Shown: one piece after another, positions 1 to 8,275 of the stretch
Layout of the letters: every line of letters starts with the position of its first letter
Numbering within the stretch: position 1 is the first letter of the stretch
Source: JAHHUH01 sp045123075
GTDB taxonomy: Bacteria; Bacillota; Negativicutes; Acidaminococcales; Acidaminococcaceae
DNA: 17,705 nt
Assembly: GCA_045123075.1 (NCBI GenBank)
Contig: JBGVIJ010000015.1
Location: forward strand, 1 to 17,705
Direction: 5' to 3'
Made by a program: the position numbers and the translations under genes
Notes under the pieces: model-generated
What the model was told of the DNA's origin: nothing
Databases searched by the model: none
The model's input: only the letters and a program-made list of their open reading frames with translations

Positions 1-28
1 AAATTTTTTAAGAAGGAGGAAATCTCTT

Positions 29-1300
29 ATGTCCAAAGCAGTAAAATGTCTCATTATGCTGGCAGTAATTGCGTTATTCTTCGTAACCGAACTCATTCCC
101 CTCGCAGTTACCGCTATGGGCGGCGCAATTGCGTGCGGCCTGTTAGGTTTCATTCCTGTAAAACAAGTATTCAGTGGTCTTTCTAACTCCACCGTAGTAC
201 TGTTCGCAGGTATGTTCGTTGTAGGTGCTTCCATGTTCTACACTGGTTTAGCACAAAAAATCGGTGGCGTTGTAGTTAGTATGGTAGGTACTGGTGAAAA
301 CTCCCTGATGTTCGGTTTGATGACCGTAGGTACTGTACTGTCCGCATTCTTGTCCAACACTGGTACTGCAGCATGCTTGCTGCCGGTAGCACTGGGCATC
401 TGCGCATCTGCTAAAATCCCTGCATCCCGTCAATTGATGCCGTTGGCATTCGCTTGCGGTTGGGGTGGTATCATCACCATGGTAGGTACTCCGCCTAACA
501 TCATTGCAAACGGTGCATTGCAAGCAGCTGGTATCAACGATTCCTTTGGTTTCTTTGAATACGCTTGGATCGGTATCCCCGTATCCGTTGCTGGTATGCT
601 CTACATGATGTTCGTAGGTAAATACTTGCTCCCGAAACAAGAACTCGATGCTGACCAAGAAATCGAACAAGAAGTTGAAGCTAATGAAGTTTCTTCTACC
701 AAACAAATGATTTCTGCAGCTATTTTGATTGCTGTAGTATTGGTAATGGCAGTAGGCGTTAAAGGCGTAACTTTGGAAATGGCAGCAATCATCGGCGCTA
801 TCGTTTGCGTATTGACCGGTTGCTTGACTGAAAAACAAGCTTATGCATCCATCGACTGGGTAACCATCTTCTTGTTTGCAGGTATGATGCCTGTATCCAA
901 AGCTATGGACGTTACCGGCGCTGGTAAACTCATCGCTGACTGGACCGTTGGCCTCATGGGCGGTGCTCCGTCTCCGTTGGTTGTAACCGCAATTCTCTTC
1001 TTGTTGTCTTGCGGCTTGACCCAATTCATGTCCAACACTGCATCCGCAGCTCTGCTTTGCCCGATCGGTATTGCGATCTCCCAAAAATTGGGCGCTGACC
1101 CGAAAGCTGTATTGATGGCAATCGCTGTAGCAGCTTCTTGCGCATTCGCATCTCCGGTAGGCACCCCGCCGAACACCCTCGTACTTGGCCCTGGCGGCTA
1201 CAAATTCATGGACTACGTAAAAGCTGGTACCGGTTTGGTATGCGTATGCTTCGCAGTATCCTTGGTTGTAATCCCGATGGTATGGCCGTTCTTCCCCTGA
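29..1300 (+). CDS. SLC13/DASS-family anion (dicarboxylate-type) transporter
   Basis: Polytopic inner-membrane transporter of 423 residues, about the usual length for the divalent anion:Na+ symporter family. The family's internal duplication is visible: SNT signatures at residues 109-111 and 335-337, each followed about 40 residues later by GTPPN (153-157 and 378-382). In structurally known relatives such as VcINDY these hairpin loops bind sodium and a carboxylate. A hydrophilic acidic loop (about 204-225) separates the halves. The start has a strong Shine-Dalgarno, AAGGAGGA at 13-20, nine bases upstream of ATG. Family membership is clear. Substrate is inference: succinate, another C4-dicarboxylate, citrate, or possibly sulfate. 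In a succinate-consuming Negativicute, succinate uptake would fit. The promoter lies left of the window. Confidence 0.88.
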   Translation: MSKAVKCLIMLAVIALFFVTELIPLAVTAMGGAIACGLLGFIPVKQVFSGLSNSTVVLFAGMFVVGASMFYTGLAQKIGGVVVSMVGTGENSLMFGLMTVGTVLSAFLSNTGTAACLLPVALGICASAKIPASRQLMPLAFACGWGGIITMVGTPPNIIANGALQAAGINDSFGFFEYAWIGIPVSVAGMLYMMFVGKYLLPKQELDADQEIEQEVEANEVSSTKQMISAAILIAVVLVMAVGVKGVTLEMAAIIGAIVCVLTGCLTEKQAYASIDWVTIFLFAGMMPVSKAMDVTGAGKLIADWTVGLMGGAPSPLVVTAILFLLSCGLTQFMSNTASAALLCPIGIAISQKLGADPKAVLMAIAVAASCAFASPVGTPPNTLVLGPGGYKFMDYVKAGTGLVCVCFAVSLVVIPMVWPFFP

Positions 1301-1338
1301 TAAGTAAGTCTTAATAGGGAAAGTTTAATTTAACATCT

Positions 1339-1368
1339 AGCGCGTCTACGAAAGTGGACGCGCTTTTT
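1339..1368 (+). terminator. Rho-independent terminator after the DASS gene
   Basis: An 11-bp stem (1339-1349 with 1354-1364, one T-G wobble) is closed by a GAAA tetraloop at 1350-1353. A T run follows at 1364-1368. It separates the transporter from the export operon downstream. Confidence 0.9.
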
Positions 1369-1435
1369 GTTTATAAAAAATATCAAAAATATCTAAATCG
1401 TCAAGAAAAAAACACATACGCTTGCTATCATATAC

Positions 1436-1464
1436 TTAACCAAAAGAGGGTTAAAGGTTATAAT
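1436..1464 (+). promoter_or_regulatory. Sigma-70-type promoter of the MacAB-like operon with overlapping dyad
   Basis: A perfect TATAAT at 1459-1464 lies 17 bases after TTAACC (1436-1441), which matches 4 of 6 bases of the -35 consensus. The -35 is also the left arm of a perfect dyad, TTAACC (1436-1441) and GGTTAA (1449-1454), separated by 7 bases. The dyad lies across the -35 and spacer, where a repressor or activator could bind. No regulator gene is adjacent. Confidence 0.65.
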
Positions 1465-1502
1465 AAAATAAGAAGAAAATAGATGTAAATGAGGGATGAA
1501 AG

Positions 1503-2582
1503 ATGATGAATTTTATCAACCGAAACAAATACGCTGTGATTTTCTGTGCATTGCTCCTTGCAGGTGGCTATGGCGGTTATAAATATTATGTTAGCTCTCA
1601 AACCCCTGCTGCTACCGTAAAGACAGGTGTTGTTGAGCGTGGTAATTTAGTAGAAACCATTTCTGCAACTGGTGCGTTGAGTGCAGTTAATAATGTAGAC
1701 ATCAGCTCCAAAATTACCGGTCGTATCGTAGAAGTGCTGGTAGAAGAAAACCAACACGTTAACGCAGGCGATGTATTGGTTCGTTTGGATGATACAGCTT
1801 TAATGGCAACCATGCGCCAAATGAAAGCAAAATTAGATAACGCGGAAGCAAACTACATTCGTTATCAAAAATTGGTAGAAAGCGGAGCAATCTCTCGCTC
1901 TGATTTTGACAACGTGTTTGCCGATTATTTGGTAGCAAAAACCAACTATGAAAAAGCTGCTTCCGATGTGCAAGATACTGTTATCTCTACTCCTATCGAT
2001 GGTTATATCATTGGTGAACCTACTCCCGTAGGTCAAACCATCAGCTCTGGTATTAGTGAGCCTCAAGTAATTATGTCCGTAGCAACTTTGGATGATATGC
2101 AAATCGAAGCTATGGTTGACGAATCTGACATTGGCCAAGTAAAAGTAGGGCAAAAGGTTAACTTTGCAGTAGATGCTTATCCCAACGAAACCTTTACCGG
2201 TAAGGTTCGCCTTATCTCCCGTAAAGCAGAAACTTCCAACAATGTTATCTACTATAAAGTATATGTAGATGTTGATGACTCTAAAGGCAAATTGTTGCCG
2301 ACTATGACTGCTCGTGCTGATTTTGTTATCGCAAGTGCAGAAGATGTATTGATGGTTCCATTGAACTGCGTATATGTTGAAGGCAAGCGTCGCTTTGTAA
2401 AAGTGTATAACACTAAAACTAAAGAAAGCCGCGATGTTGATGTTAAACTTGGCTTGAGCAATGATAGTGAAATCGTAGTTCAAACTGATGCTTTGAAACC
2501 TGGCGAAGTGTTGCTGGTTCGCAAAGCTGTAGCTAAACAAACTGGCGTAAGAACCGGTGGCGGAATGATGCGCCCACGCTAA
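1503..2582 (+). CDS. macA: MacA-type periplasmic adaptor of a tripartite ABC exporter
   Basis: Membrane-fusion (RND/HlyD-type) adaptor of 359 residues. It links an inner-membrane ABC permease to an outer-membrane channel across the periplasm. One N-terminal membrane anchor spans about residues 9-29. A biotinyl-lipoyl-like half motif follows (about 67-97, with SSKITGRIVEV and VNAGDVLVRLDD). A helical hairpin covers about 98-155, the second lipoyl half starts at about 160 (STPIDGYI), and a beta-barrel and membrane-proximal domain run from about 196 to the end. Length and order fit MacA. GAGG at 1491-1494 sits 8 bases from the chosen ATG; a second ATG follows directly at 1506. The ATPase and permease genes lie 15 and 704 bases downstream. 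No TolC-type channel gene is in the window. The exported substrate (lipid, peptide, antibiotic or protoporphyrin) is unknown. Confidence 0.88.
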   Translation: MMNFINRNKYAVIFCALLLAGGYGGYKYYVSSQTPAATVKTGVVERGNLVETISATGALSAVNNVDISSKITGRIVEVLVEENQHVNAGDVLVRLDDTALMATMRQMKAKLDNAEANYIRYQKLVESGAISRSDFDNVFADYLVAKTNYEKAASDVQDTVISTPIDGYIIGEPTPVGQTISSGISEPQVIMSVATLDDMQIEAMVDESDIGQVKVGQKVNFAVDAYPNETFTGKVRLISRKAETSNNVIYYKVYVDVDDSKGKLLPTMTARADFVIASAEDVLMVPLNCVYVEGKRRFVKVYNTKTKESRDVDVKLGLSNDSEIVVQTDALKPGEVLLVRKAVAKQTGVRTGGGMMRPR

Positions 2583-2597
2583 AAAGGATGTGACTAT

Positions 2598-3281
2598 ATG
2601 AGCACATTGATTGAATTAAAAGACATTATGAAAACTTACGTGATGGGTGATAACGTAGTACACGCTCTTAATCACGTAGATGTAACCATAGATTACGGTG
2701 AGTTCACTTCTATTATGGGTGCATCTGGTAGTGGCAAATCTACCATGATGAATATTCTTGGTTGTTTGGATAGACCTACTTCCGGTGAATACTACCTAGA
2801 TGGCAAAGAGATTGCCGGCTATAACGATGATGAACTGGCACATACCCGTAACGCAAAGATTGGCTTCGTGTTCCAAAACTTTAACCTGCTTTCTAAATTG
2901 ACTGCCCAAGCAAACGTGGCATTGCCTTTGATTTACGCAGGGGTAGGCGAGGAAGAAAGAATGGAACGTGCTAAAAAAGCTTTGGAAGCTGTAGGCTTAG
3001 GTGAGCGCTTAGACCATAAACCTATGGAAATGAGTGGTGGTCAACGCCAACGTGTTGCTATCGCTAGAGCTTTGATTAATGACCCGCCTGTAATTATGGC
3101 GGACGAACCTACCGGTAACTTGGATACTAAGTCCAGTTACGAGATTATGGAAATTTTTAAAAAGATGAATGAACAAGGCAAGACAGTTATCATGGTTACC
3201 CATGAACCTGACATTGCTGCTTATACTAAACGTATTTTAGTAATGCGTGACGGAAAACTGGTGAGTGACGAACGGAGGTAA
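2598..3281 (+). CDS. MacB/LolD-type ABC transporter ATPase
   Basis: Cytoplasmic ATPase of 227 residues that energises the export complex. All ABC motifs are present: Walker A GASGSGKS (41-48), Q-loop VFQNF with Q93, signature MSGGQ (145-149), Walker B VIMADE (165-170) with a D-loop at 174-176, and the H-loop histidine at 202. Length and the TGNLD sequence are typical of the MacB/LolD/FtsE group. In E. coli MacB the ATPase and permease are one protein; here they are separate genes, as is common in Firmicutes. It lies 15 bases after the adaptor gene and 5 bases before the permease gene, which argues for one transcript. AAGGA at 2584-2588 is the ribosome binding site. Confidence 0.93.
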   Translation: MSTLIELKDIMKTYVMGDNVVHALNHVDVTIDYGEFTSIMGASGSGKSTMMNILGCLDRPTSGEYYLDGKEIAGYNDDELAHTRNAKIGFVFQNFNLLSKLTAQANVALPLIYAGVGEEERMERAKKALEAVGLGERLDHKPMEMSGGQRQRVAIARALINDPPVIMADEPTGNLDTKSSYEIMEIFKKMNEQGKTVIMVTHEPDIAAYTKRILVMRDGKLVSDERR

Positions 3282-3286
3282 GGAGT

Positions 3287-4501
3287 ATGCTGAACGAATC
3301 CATTAAAATGGCTTTGGACGGAATGGTTTCCAATAAACTGCGTACTTTTTTGACTCTGCTTGGTATTATCATCGGTGTTGGCGCTGTTATTGCAATGGTA
3401 AGCTTGGGTTTTGGTGTGAAAGAGAGCATCAAGGACAATATCTCCAAGCTTGGTAGTAACTTGTTGATGGTTTCTGCTGGCGGTCGTACTGCTACCGGTG
3501 CTCGCTTGGCAGCAGGCGAGGGCGCACGTCTGACTTTTGACGATATGCTCGCCATTGAAAAACAAGTTGATGGTATCTCCGGTATCTCTGCTAGCGTAAA
3601 TACTTCTTACCAATTGGTAGCAGGAAATCAAAACTGGACTAGCCGTGTTGAAGGTACTACTCCCAGTAACTTTGCTATCCAAAACTACGAATTGGAAGAC
3701 GGCAGACTTTTCACCGAACGTGATATGAACAGTCGTGCTAGAGTTGCTGTTATTGGTAAAACTGTAGCGGATAATTTGTTCCCCGGCGAAAACCCGGTTG
3801 GTCAAATCATGCGCGTTAAAAAAGCACCCTTCCAAGTTATTGGTGTGCTGAAACCTAAAGGTTCTTCCGGTATGGGACAGGACCAAGACGATACGGTAAT
3901 CATTCCGTTGACTACTGCCCAAAATCGTATGATGGGTATTACTCATGTGCAGCGCATTACCGTACAAGCCGAAAATGAGAACGTCATCAACGACGTGCAA
4001 GCAGAAGTTGAACAAGTATTGCGTACTCGTCACAAAATTAAAGATGGCGATTATGACGACTTTACTATCAGCAATATGGCTGCTATTATGGACACCATGA
4101 TGGAAACTGCTAACAGTATCACCTTACTGTTAGGTTGTATTGCAGCCATCAGTCTTTTGGTTGGCGGTATCGGTATTATGAACATTATGCTGGTTTCCGT
4201 TACCGAACGTACTCGTGAAATTGGTATTCGCAAAGCTTTGGGCGCAACCTACAATAATATACTGCTCCAATTTTTGATTGAAGCTATGGTTATTGGCGTA
4301 GTGGGTGGCTTCTTGGGCGTAGTAATTGGTGTAATTGCTTCTTACGGTATCAGCAGTTTTGCAGGCTGGAACACCGTAATTTCTTGGTGGGCGATTGTAG
4401 TTGCAGTTGTGTTCTCCGTAGGTATTGGCTTGTTCTTTGGTATCTACCCGGCTCGCAAGGCAGCGCTCCTTGACCCCATTGACGCATTGCGCTACGAATA
4501 A
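3287..4501 (+). CDS. MacB-type ABC exporter permease (MacB_PCD and FtsX domains)
   Basis: Inner-membrane permease of 404 residues with the mechanotransmission topology. One N-terminal membrane helix (about 21-45) is followed by a large periplasmic domain (about 46-270). Three C-terminal helices follow at about 275-302, 328-356 and 366-389, in an FtsX-type domain. The cytoplasmic motif TERTREIGIRKALGA (306-320) after the second helix is diagnostic of the MacB family. The C-terminal PARKAALLDPIDALRYE is also typical. The start has GGAGG at 3274-3278, 8 bases upstream. It completes the adaptor-ATPase-permease set. No clear terminator follows before the small gene at 4518. Confidence 0.92.
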   Translation: MLNESIKMALDGMVSNKLRTFLTLLGIIIGVGAVIAMVSLGFGVKESIKDNISKLGSNLLMVSAGGRTATGARLAAGEGARLTFDDMLAIEKQVDGISGISASVNTSYQLVAGNQNWTSRVEGTTPSNFAIQNYELEDGRLFTERDMNSRARVAVIGKTVADNLFPGENPVGQIMRVKKAPFQVIGVLKPKGSSGMGQDQDDTVIIPLTTAQNRMMGITHVQRITVQAENENVINDVQAEVEQVLRTRHKIKDGDYDDFTISNMAAIMDTMMETANSITLLLGCIAAISLLVGGIGIMNIMLVSVTERTREIGIRKALGATYNNILLQFLIEAMVIGVVGGFLGVVIGVIASYGISSFAGWNTVISWWAIVVAVVFSVGIGLFFGIYPARKAALLDPIDALRYE

Positions 4502-4517
4502 GATTTAGGAAATTTAT

Positions 4518-4691
4518 ATGACACAAAAAAATACCCCGCATAAACCAACATATAAGGAATATATGCAGGCCTTCTTGGATTATCTGAGAAGGCCTAAAAC
4601 TGTTTTTGATTTGAAGGACAGAGCCAAGGCAGCAGCTATTATCGGTTTGGTAATTATTATCTTGCAAATGGTTGTAGAAAAGCTTTTGTAA
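4518..4691 (+). CDS. 57-residue single-span membrane microprotein, unknown function
   Basis: A short frame of 58 codons including the stop. AGGA (4507-4510) lies 7 bases before the ATG and the gene begins 16 bases after the MacB-type permease stop. The product has a charged N-terminal half (about residues 3-37, with RRP at 24-26 and DLKDRAK at 31-37). One hydrophobic helix follows (about 38-53, with IIGLVIIILQMVV), then a short basic end. It would be an inner-membrane protein with the N-terminus in the cytoplasm. I do not recognise a family. The position, ribosome binding site and clean soluble-then-membrane layout support a real gene. It may be a small accessory subunit of the exporter or simply an operon passenger. 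Confidence 0.6.
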   Translation: MTQKNTPHKPTYKEYMQAFLDYLRRPKTVFDLKDRAKAAAIIGLVIIILQMVVEKLL

Positions 4692-4700
4692 TGATAAAAT
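4672..4700 (+). promoter_or_regulatory. Possible promoter for the nadD operon
   Basis: TTGTAG (4672-4677), 17 bases, then TAAAAT (4695-4700), which matches 5 of 6 bases of the -10 consensus. It overlaps the end of the microprotein gene and lies 32 bases before nadD. The -35 is weak and no terminator separates nadD from upstream genes, so read-through is also possible. Confidence 0.35.
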
Positions 4701-4732
4701 AAGCTGATGAAGTATTTTAAGGAGGCTGTTGT

Positions 4733-5335
4733 ATGAAGAAATTAGGGATTTTAGGGGGAACCTTTGACCCTATTCATACTGGGCATATTAAATCTGCGCA
4801 AGCTGTTTACGAGCAGCTTGGCTTAGAAAAAGTATTGTTTATTCCAGCGTACATTCCGCCCCACAAATTGGATCAGGAATTTGCTCACGCTGCGGATAGA
4901 TATAATATGACCGTATTGGCAACAGAACCTTATACATATTTTGATGTTTCTGACATTGAGCTGAAACGCAGTGGTGTCTCTTATACTGTCGATACAATGA
5001 CAGAACTTAAAAAGATTTATCCTGAGTACGAGTTATATTTTATTATTGGTGCGGATTCTGTTCCGCAACTTCATACTTGGGACAGAATTTATGATTTGTT
5101 TAAGCTGGTAACTTTTGCAGCAGCTTATCGTCCCGGTTATAGTAATGTTATTGAAACTGCTTGTGAGCAGTTGGGGAATATTGCCCGGGAAAAGATTATC
5201 TTGCTTGATACTCCGGAATACGCAGTTTCTTCTACCGAAATTCGTAAGCGTATTCGTGAAGGAACAAGTCTTGAAGGAATGGTTCCTCAAGCGGTGGAAG
5301 ATTATATTAAGAAAAATCAGATGTATTTAGGCTGA
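4733..5335 (+). CDS. nadD: Nicotinate-nucleotide adenylyltransferase
   Basis: Cytoplasmic enzyme that joins nicotinate mononucleotide and ATP to give deamido-NAD, the penultimate step of NAD synthesis. The 200 residues match the family length. The nucleotidyltransferase motif GGTFDPIHTGH (residues 8-18) contains the (H/T)xGH signature. YFIIGADS at about 101-108 and the C-terminal SSTEIRKRI (about 170-178) are the other conserved blocks, the latter being the ISSTxIR phosphate-binding motif. AAGGAGG precedes the ATG with normal spacing. The neighbours yqeK and rsfS are the classical partners in Firmicutes, which makes the call secure. Confidence 0.96.
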   Translation: MKKLGILGGTFDPIHTGHIKSAQAVYEQLGLEKVLFIPAYIPPHKLDQEFAHAADRYNMTVLATEPYTYFDVSDIELKRSGVSYTVDTMTELKKIYPEYELYFIIGADSVPQLHTWDRIYDLFKLVTFAAAYRPGYSNVIETACEQLGNIAREKIILLDTPEYAVSSTEIRKRIREGTSLEGMVPQAVEDYIKKNQMYLG

Positions 5336-5351
5336 ATAGGGGAGTAATATT

Positions 5352-5930
5352 ATGTTGAAGCTGGAAGAATTAAAAAGTATCTTGAAGGCATCCCTGCCTT
5401 TGAAACGCTACAAACATTCTATTGATGTTTATGAAACTGCGTTGGAACTGGCTTCTATTCATAAATTAGATGTGCAAAAAGTAGGCATTGCTGCTTTGCT
5501 TCACGATTGCGGTCGTGAAATTCCCAGTCGCGACAGCTTGGCAAAAGCTGCAGAACTTGGTATTGAAGTTGATAAGGTGGAAGCTAATCAACCTATCTTG
5601 TTGCACGCTAAATTAGGTGTGTTCTTTGCCCGTAAAAAATACGGCATTGAAGACCAAGAAATCTTGGACGGAATTTTATACCACACAACCGGTGCACCTT
5701 ATATGACTCCTTTGGCGATGGCTGTTTATTTGGCAGATTTATTAGAGCCTACTAGAGAGTTTCCAGGTATTGACGACTTGCGCGCACTTGCCAAAGAAAA
5801 TATGGAAAAGGCAATGCTGAAAGCGTATGGCAATACCATTCGTTATCTTTTAGAATATGATTTGTTAATTCACCCCAATTGTATTCACGGTTATAATCAA
5901 TTGGCGGCTAAGTATAAAAGAAAGAAGTAA
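5352..5930 (+). CDS. yqeK: YqeK-type HD-domain symmetrical dinucleoside tetraphosphatase
   Basis: HD-domain metal hydrolase of 192 residues. Characterised Firmicute YqeK proteins split diadenosine tetraphosphate (Ap4A) symmetrically to two ADP. Metal ligands can be placed: H22 (in YKHS), H51-D52 (the HD pair in LLHDCGRE), H85, H111 (in YHTTG) and D129 (in ADLLEPTR). The HTTG and DLLEPTR blocks distinguish YqeK from other HD proteins. It begins 16 bases after nadD with GGGAG just upstream (5339-5343), in the standard nadD-yqeK order. No motif is missing. Confidence 0.94.
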   Translation: MLKLEELKSILKASLPLKRYKHSIDVYETALELASIHKLDVQKVGIAALLHDCGREIPSRDSLAKAAELGIEVDKVEANQPILLHAKLGVFFARKKYGIEDQEILDGILYHTTGAPYMTPLAMAVYLADLLEPTREFPGIDDLRALAKENMEKAMLKAYGNTIRYLLEYDLLIHPNCIHGYNQLAAKYKRKK

Positions 5931-5960
5931 TTTATGGTTAATTTGGAGGAAGGGAAGAGT

Positions 5961-6959
5961 ATGGACGAAAACAATTATCAGCACCAACCTACTCATAAAC
6001 GTAAGTTACGTTGGAGTAGGCTGCTAATCGTTGTAGTTGCCTTGTCCGCATTGGTTGCTACTCTGTTTTGGGGCAGTGTGTGGGTGTATAAGAATATCAT
6101 CAACCCGCCTACAAACATTGTTGTAGATTTGCAACCTGAACAAGATGGTGCAAGTGGTAGCACTGTAGTTAATGAAGCTTTAGGCGAGCGCATTAACATT
6201 TTGCTTTTGGGTGTGGATGACGGTGATAGCGAAGCCTCTGCGGACGAACCTAAACGTACCGATGCAATTCTGCTTTTGAGTGTTGACCCGGAACAAGAAA
6301 AGGTTTCTGTACTTTCTATTCCTCGTGATACAAAAGTTGTTTTGAAAGGTCATCGTAGCCCCTGCAAAATAAATGCAGCTTTTGCTTACGGTGGTGCGGT
6401 AATGACTAAGCAAACCGTACAAAGTTTGCTGCAAACTCCTATCCATTATTATGCCTTGGCAAATTGGAAAGGTTTTATTGAAGTTGTAGATTTAATTGGC
6501 GGCGTAGATTTATATGTAGAAAAAGATATGCACTACGAAGATCCCTACGCTGATTTATACATTGATATCAAACATGGTTTTCAACATATGGATGGCGTAA
6601 CTGCTGGTAAGTATGTGCGTTTCCGTAGTGATGAGTTAGGTGACATTGGTCGTGTGCAACGTCAGCAAAAATTCTTAAAGGCTACTGCGGAGCAAATGTT
6701 CTCCTTCCAAAACATTACCAAGATTGGCGCTATCATGGATACCATTGATAAATATATTGATACAGATTTGAACACTGTAACTATGTTCAAGGCAGCTAAC
6801 AGCTTTAAAATCTTTGGCGATGATAAGGTTAAAACCCGCACCTTATACGGTCAATTTGATGAAGAAGATGGTGTTAGCTATTGGGCAACCGATAGAGCTT
6901 CCGTACAGAAAGCTTTGGATGAGTTAGAAATTCCTTATGTAGGAAAAGTGAAGAAATAA
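5961..6959 (+). CDS. LytR-CpsA-Psr (LCP) family cell-envelope glycopolymer transferase
   Basis: Membrane-anchored extracytoplasmic enzyme of 332 residues. LCP proteins move glycopolymers from polyprenyl-phosphate carriers onto peptidoglycan or other envelope acceptors. A basic cytoplasmic tail is followed by one membrane helix (about residues 20-45). The LCP domain contains LLLGVD, KRTDAILLLSVDP, SIPRDT, KINAAFAYGG, GGVDLYVEKDM and GRVQRQQKFL, which include the arginines and aspartates that hold the pyrophosphate and metal. I chose ATG 5961 because GGAGGAAGGG (5945-5954) precedes it; an in-frame ATG at 5934 would add nine residues but has a weaker binding site. It lies between yqeK and rsfS with 17 bases to rsfS. 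Its glycopolymer acceptor in a diderm Firmicute is uncertain. Confidence 0.92.
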   Translation: MDENNYQHQPTHKRKLRWSRLLIVVVALSALVATLFWGSVWVYKNIINPPTNIVVDLQPEQDGASGSTVVNEALGERINILLLGVDDGDSEASADEPKRTDAILLLSVDPEQEKVSVLSIPRDTKVVLKGHRSPCKINAAFAYGGAVMTKQTVQSLLQTPIHYYALANWKGFIEVVDLIGGVDLYVEKDMHYEDPYADLYIDIKHGFQHMDGVTAGKYVRFRSDELGDIGRVQRQQKFLKATAEQMFSFQNITKIGAIMDTIDKYIDTDLNTVTMFKAANSFKIFGDDKVKTRTLYGQFDEEDGVSYWATDRASVQKALDELEIPYVGKVKK

Positions 6960-6976
6960 GAGGAGGTTATTAATTA

Positions 6977-7330
6977 ATGAACACTAAAGATTTGGCAATG
7001 AAAATTGCAACTTTCGCCAGCGATAAAAAAGCTAATGATATTTTACTCTTGAATATGGAAGGCTTGTCCCCTGTAACTGACTACTTCGTAATTTGCAGCG
7101 CTTCCAACAATATGCTCGTAAAAGCTATTGCTGATAATATTGAAGACAAACTTGCTGAAGAAGAAATCTTCTTTACTCATAAAGAAGGTTATGCTGATGG
7201 CCGTTGGATTTTGATGGATTATGGTGACGTAGTTGCGCACATTTTCTTGGAAGAAGAACGCGACTTCTATAACTTAGAACAACTTTGGGCAGATGCTCCG
7301 TCCGAAGCTTTTGTGGAGAATGAAGAATGA
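6977..7330 (+). CDS. rsfS: Ribosomal silencing factor RsfS
   Basis: Cytoplasmic factor of 117 residues (DUF143/Iojap family). It binds protein uL14 of the large ribosomal subunit and blocks subunit joining when nutrients are low. Conserved features are the N-terminal helix, the block LSPVTDYFVICSASNN (about 30-45), the GRWILMDYGDVVAHIF strand-helix region (about 75-90), and a C-terminal YNLEQLWADA motif (about 97-106). AGGAGG lies at 6961-6966 before the ATG. Its stop overlaps the next start in an ATGA, so it is probably translationally coupled to the S1-domain gene. Clustering with nadD and yqeK is the standard arrangement. Confidence 0.95.
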   Translation: MNTKDLAMKIATFASDKKANDILLLNMEGLSPVTDYFVICSASNNMLVKAIADNIEDKLAEEEIFFTHKEGYADGRWILMDYGDVVAHIFLEEERDFYNLEQLWADAPSEAFVENEE

Positions 7331-8223
7331 TTGAAAAAAACACTCAACAGGTTTTGAAATACAAACCCGGTGATGTTGTAACCTTGACCGTAGCACGTCT
7401 TGGTGAAATGGGTGCTTTCCTTGATGCTGGCACAGGTAACACCAGTGATGACATCCTGCTGCACAAATTGCAACAAACCGAAGAAATTAAAGAAGGCGAT
7501 AAGGTAAAGGTTTACCTCTATCTTGACCCTAACAAACGCTTGACTGCCAGTATGAAGCTTCCCAAAATGCGTGAAGGTCAGCTTGGCTATGTAAAAGTAA
7601 TTAGCGTAACCCGTGATGGTGGCTTCGTAGATATTGGTGCGGAACGCGGTGTATTCTTGCCTTATAGCCAAATGCGTGGTCACGTTAGCCCAAACCAATT
7701 GGTATGGGTAAAACTTTATCGCGATAAAAGCGGTCGTCCTGCAGTAACTATGCGCGTTGAAGAAGATATGCAAAAAGCTTCCAAACCGGCAGAAGGTTTA
7801 AAAGTAGGTGATAACGTAACCGGTACTGTTTATAACATTTTGCAAGAAGGCTTCTTTATCTTTACTACCCAAAGATTTATTGCTTTCATTCATCGTAGCG
7901 AAGTTCCCGGTGGTCGCTTGGACTTTGGTCAAGAAGTTACCTGCCGTGTAACCTACTTGCGTGAAGATGGCAGAATTAACTGCTCCATGCGTTTGCAAAA
8001 AGAAAATGCTCTCGTAGCAGACGCAGAAGAAATTTATAGTTTCTTGGAAAAACGTGGTGGCAAAATGCCCTACTGCGATAGCACTCCCTTGGAAATCATC
8101 AAGCAAAAATTTGGCATTAGCAAGGCTGCATTCAAACGTGCCCTTGGTCATTTGATGAAACAAGGCAAAATCCGTCAAGAAGACGGCTGGACTTATATTA
8201 TTGAAAGCCCTGAGCAAAAATAA
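7327..8223 (+). CDS. cvfB: CvfB/YitL-type S1-domain RNA-binding regulator
   Basis: RNA-binding protein of 298 residues. Three S1-like OB folds can be outlined: about 13-70 (GDVVTLTVARLGEMGAFLD), about 78-140 (GQLGYVKVISVTRDGGFVDIG) and about 155-220 (GDNVTGTVYNILQEGFFIF). A C-terminal winged-helix segment follows (about 250-295, with KFGISKAAFKRALGHLMKQGKI). Length and order match CvfB, the S. aureus virulence regulator, and B. subtilis YitL. The ATGA overlap with rsfS marks it as the last gene of the nadD operon. It is followed by a strong terminator. The RNA targets are not known. The domain assignment is firm, the symbol less so. Confidence 0.85.
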   Translation: MIEKNTQQVLKYKPGDVVTLTVARLGEMGAFLDAGTGNTSDDILLHKLQQTEEIKEGDKVKVYLYLDPNKRLTASMKLPKMREGQLGYVKVISVTRDGGFVDIGAERGVFLPYSQMRGHVSPNQLVWVKLYRDKSGRPAVTMRVEEDMQKASKPAEGLKVGDNVTGTVYNILQEGFFIFTTQRFIAFIHRSEVPGGRLDFGQEVTCRVTYLREDGRINCSMRLQKENALVADAEEIYSFLEKRGGKMPYCDSTPLEIIKQKFGISKAAFKRALGHLMKQGKIRQEDGWTYIIESPEQK

Positions 8224-8225
8224 CA

Positions 8226-8255
8226 AAAACACCTAGCTTCAGGGCTAGGTGTTTT
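8226..8255 (+). terminator. Rho-independent terminator of the nadD-yqeK-LCP-rsfS-cvfB operon
   Basis: A perfect 12-bp inverted repeat (8226-8237 with 8244-8255) with a 6-base loop at 8238-8243. The left arm begins AAAA and the right arm ends TTTT, so it could stop transcription from either side. Confidence 0.9.
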
Positions 8256-8275
8256 ATGTTTTATAGAGGTTTATG

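Noticed and set aside
248..1084. A 278-codon open frame on the - strand under the DASS transporter
   Set aside because: It is a shadow of a strongly codon-biased gene; low-complexity polar translation, no ribosome binding site, no motif.
3221..4033. A 270-codon open frame on the - strand under the MacB-type permease gene
   Set aside because: Shadow of the real gene with implausible composition and no initiation signals.
5934..5960. Upstream ATG (5934) as start of the LCP gene
   Set aside because: The Shine-Dalgarno at 5945-5954 lies downstream of it and serves ATG 5961; the extra nine residues are not needed for the anchor.
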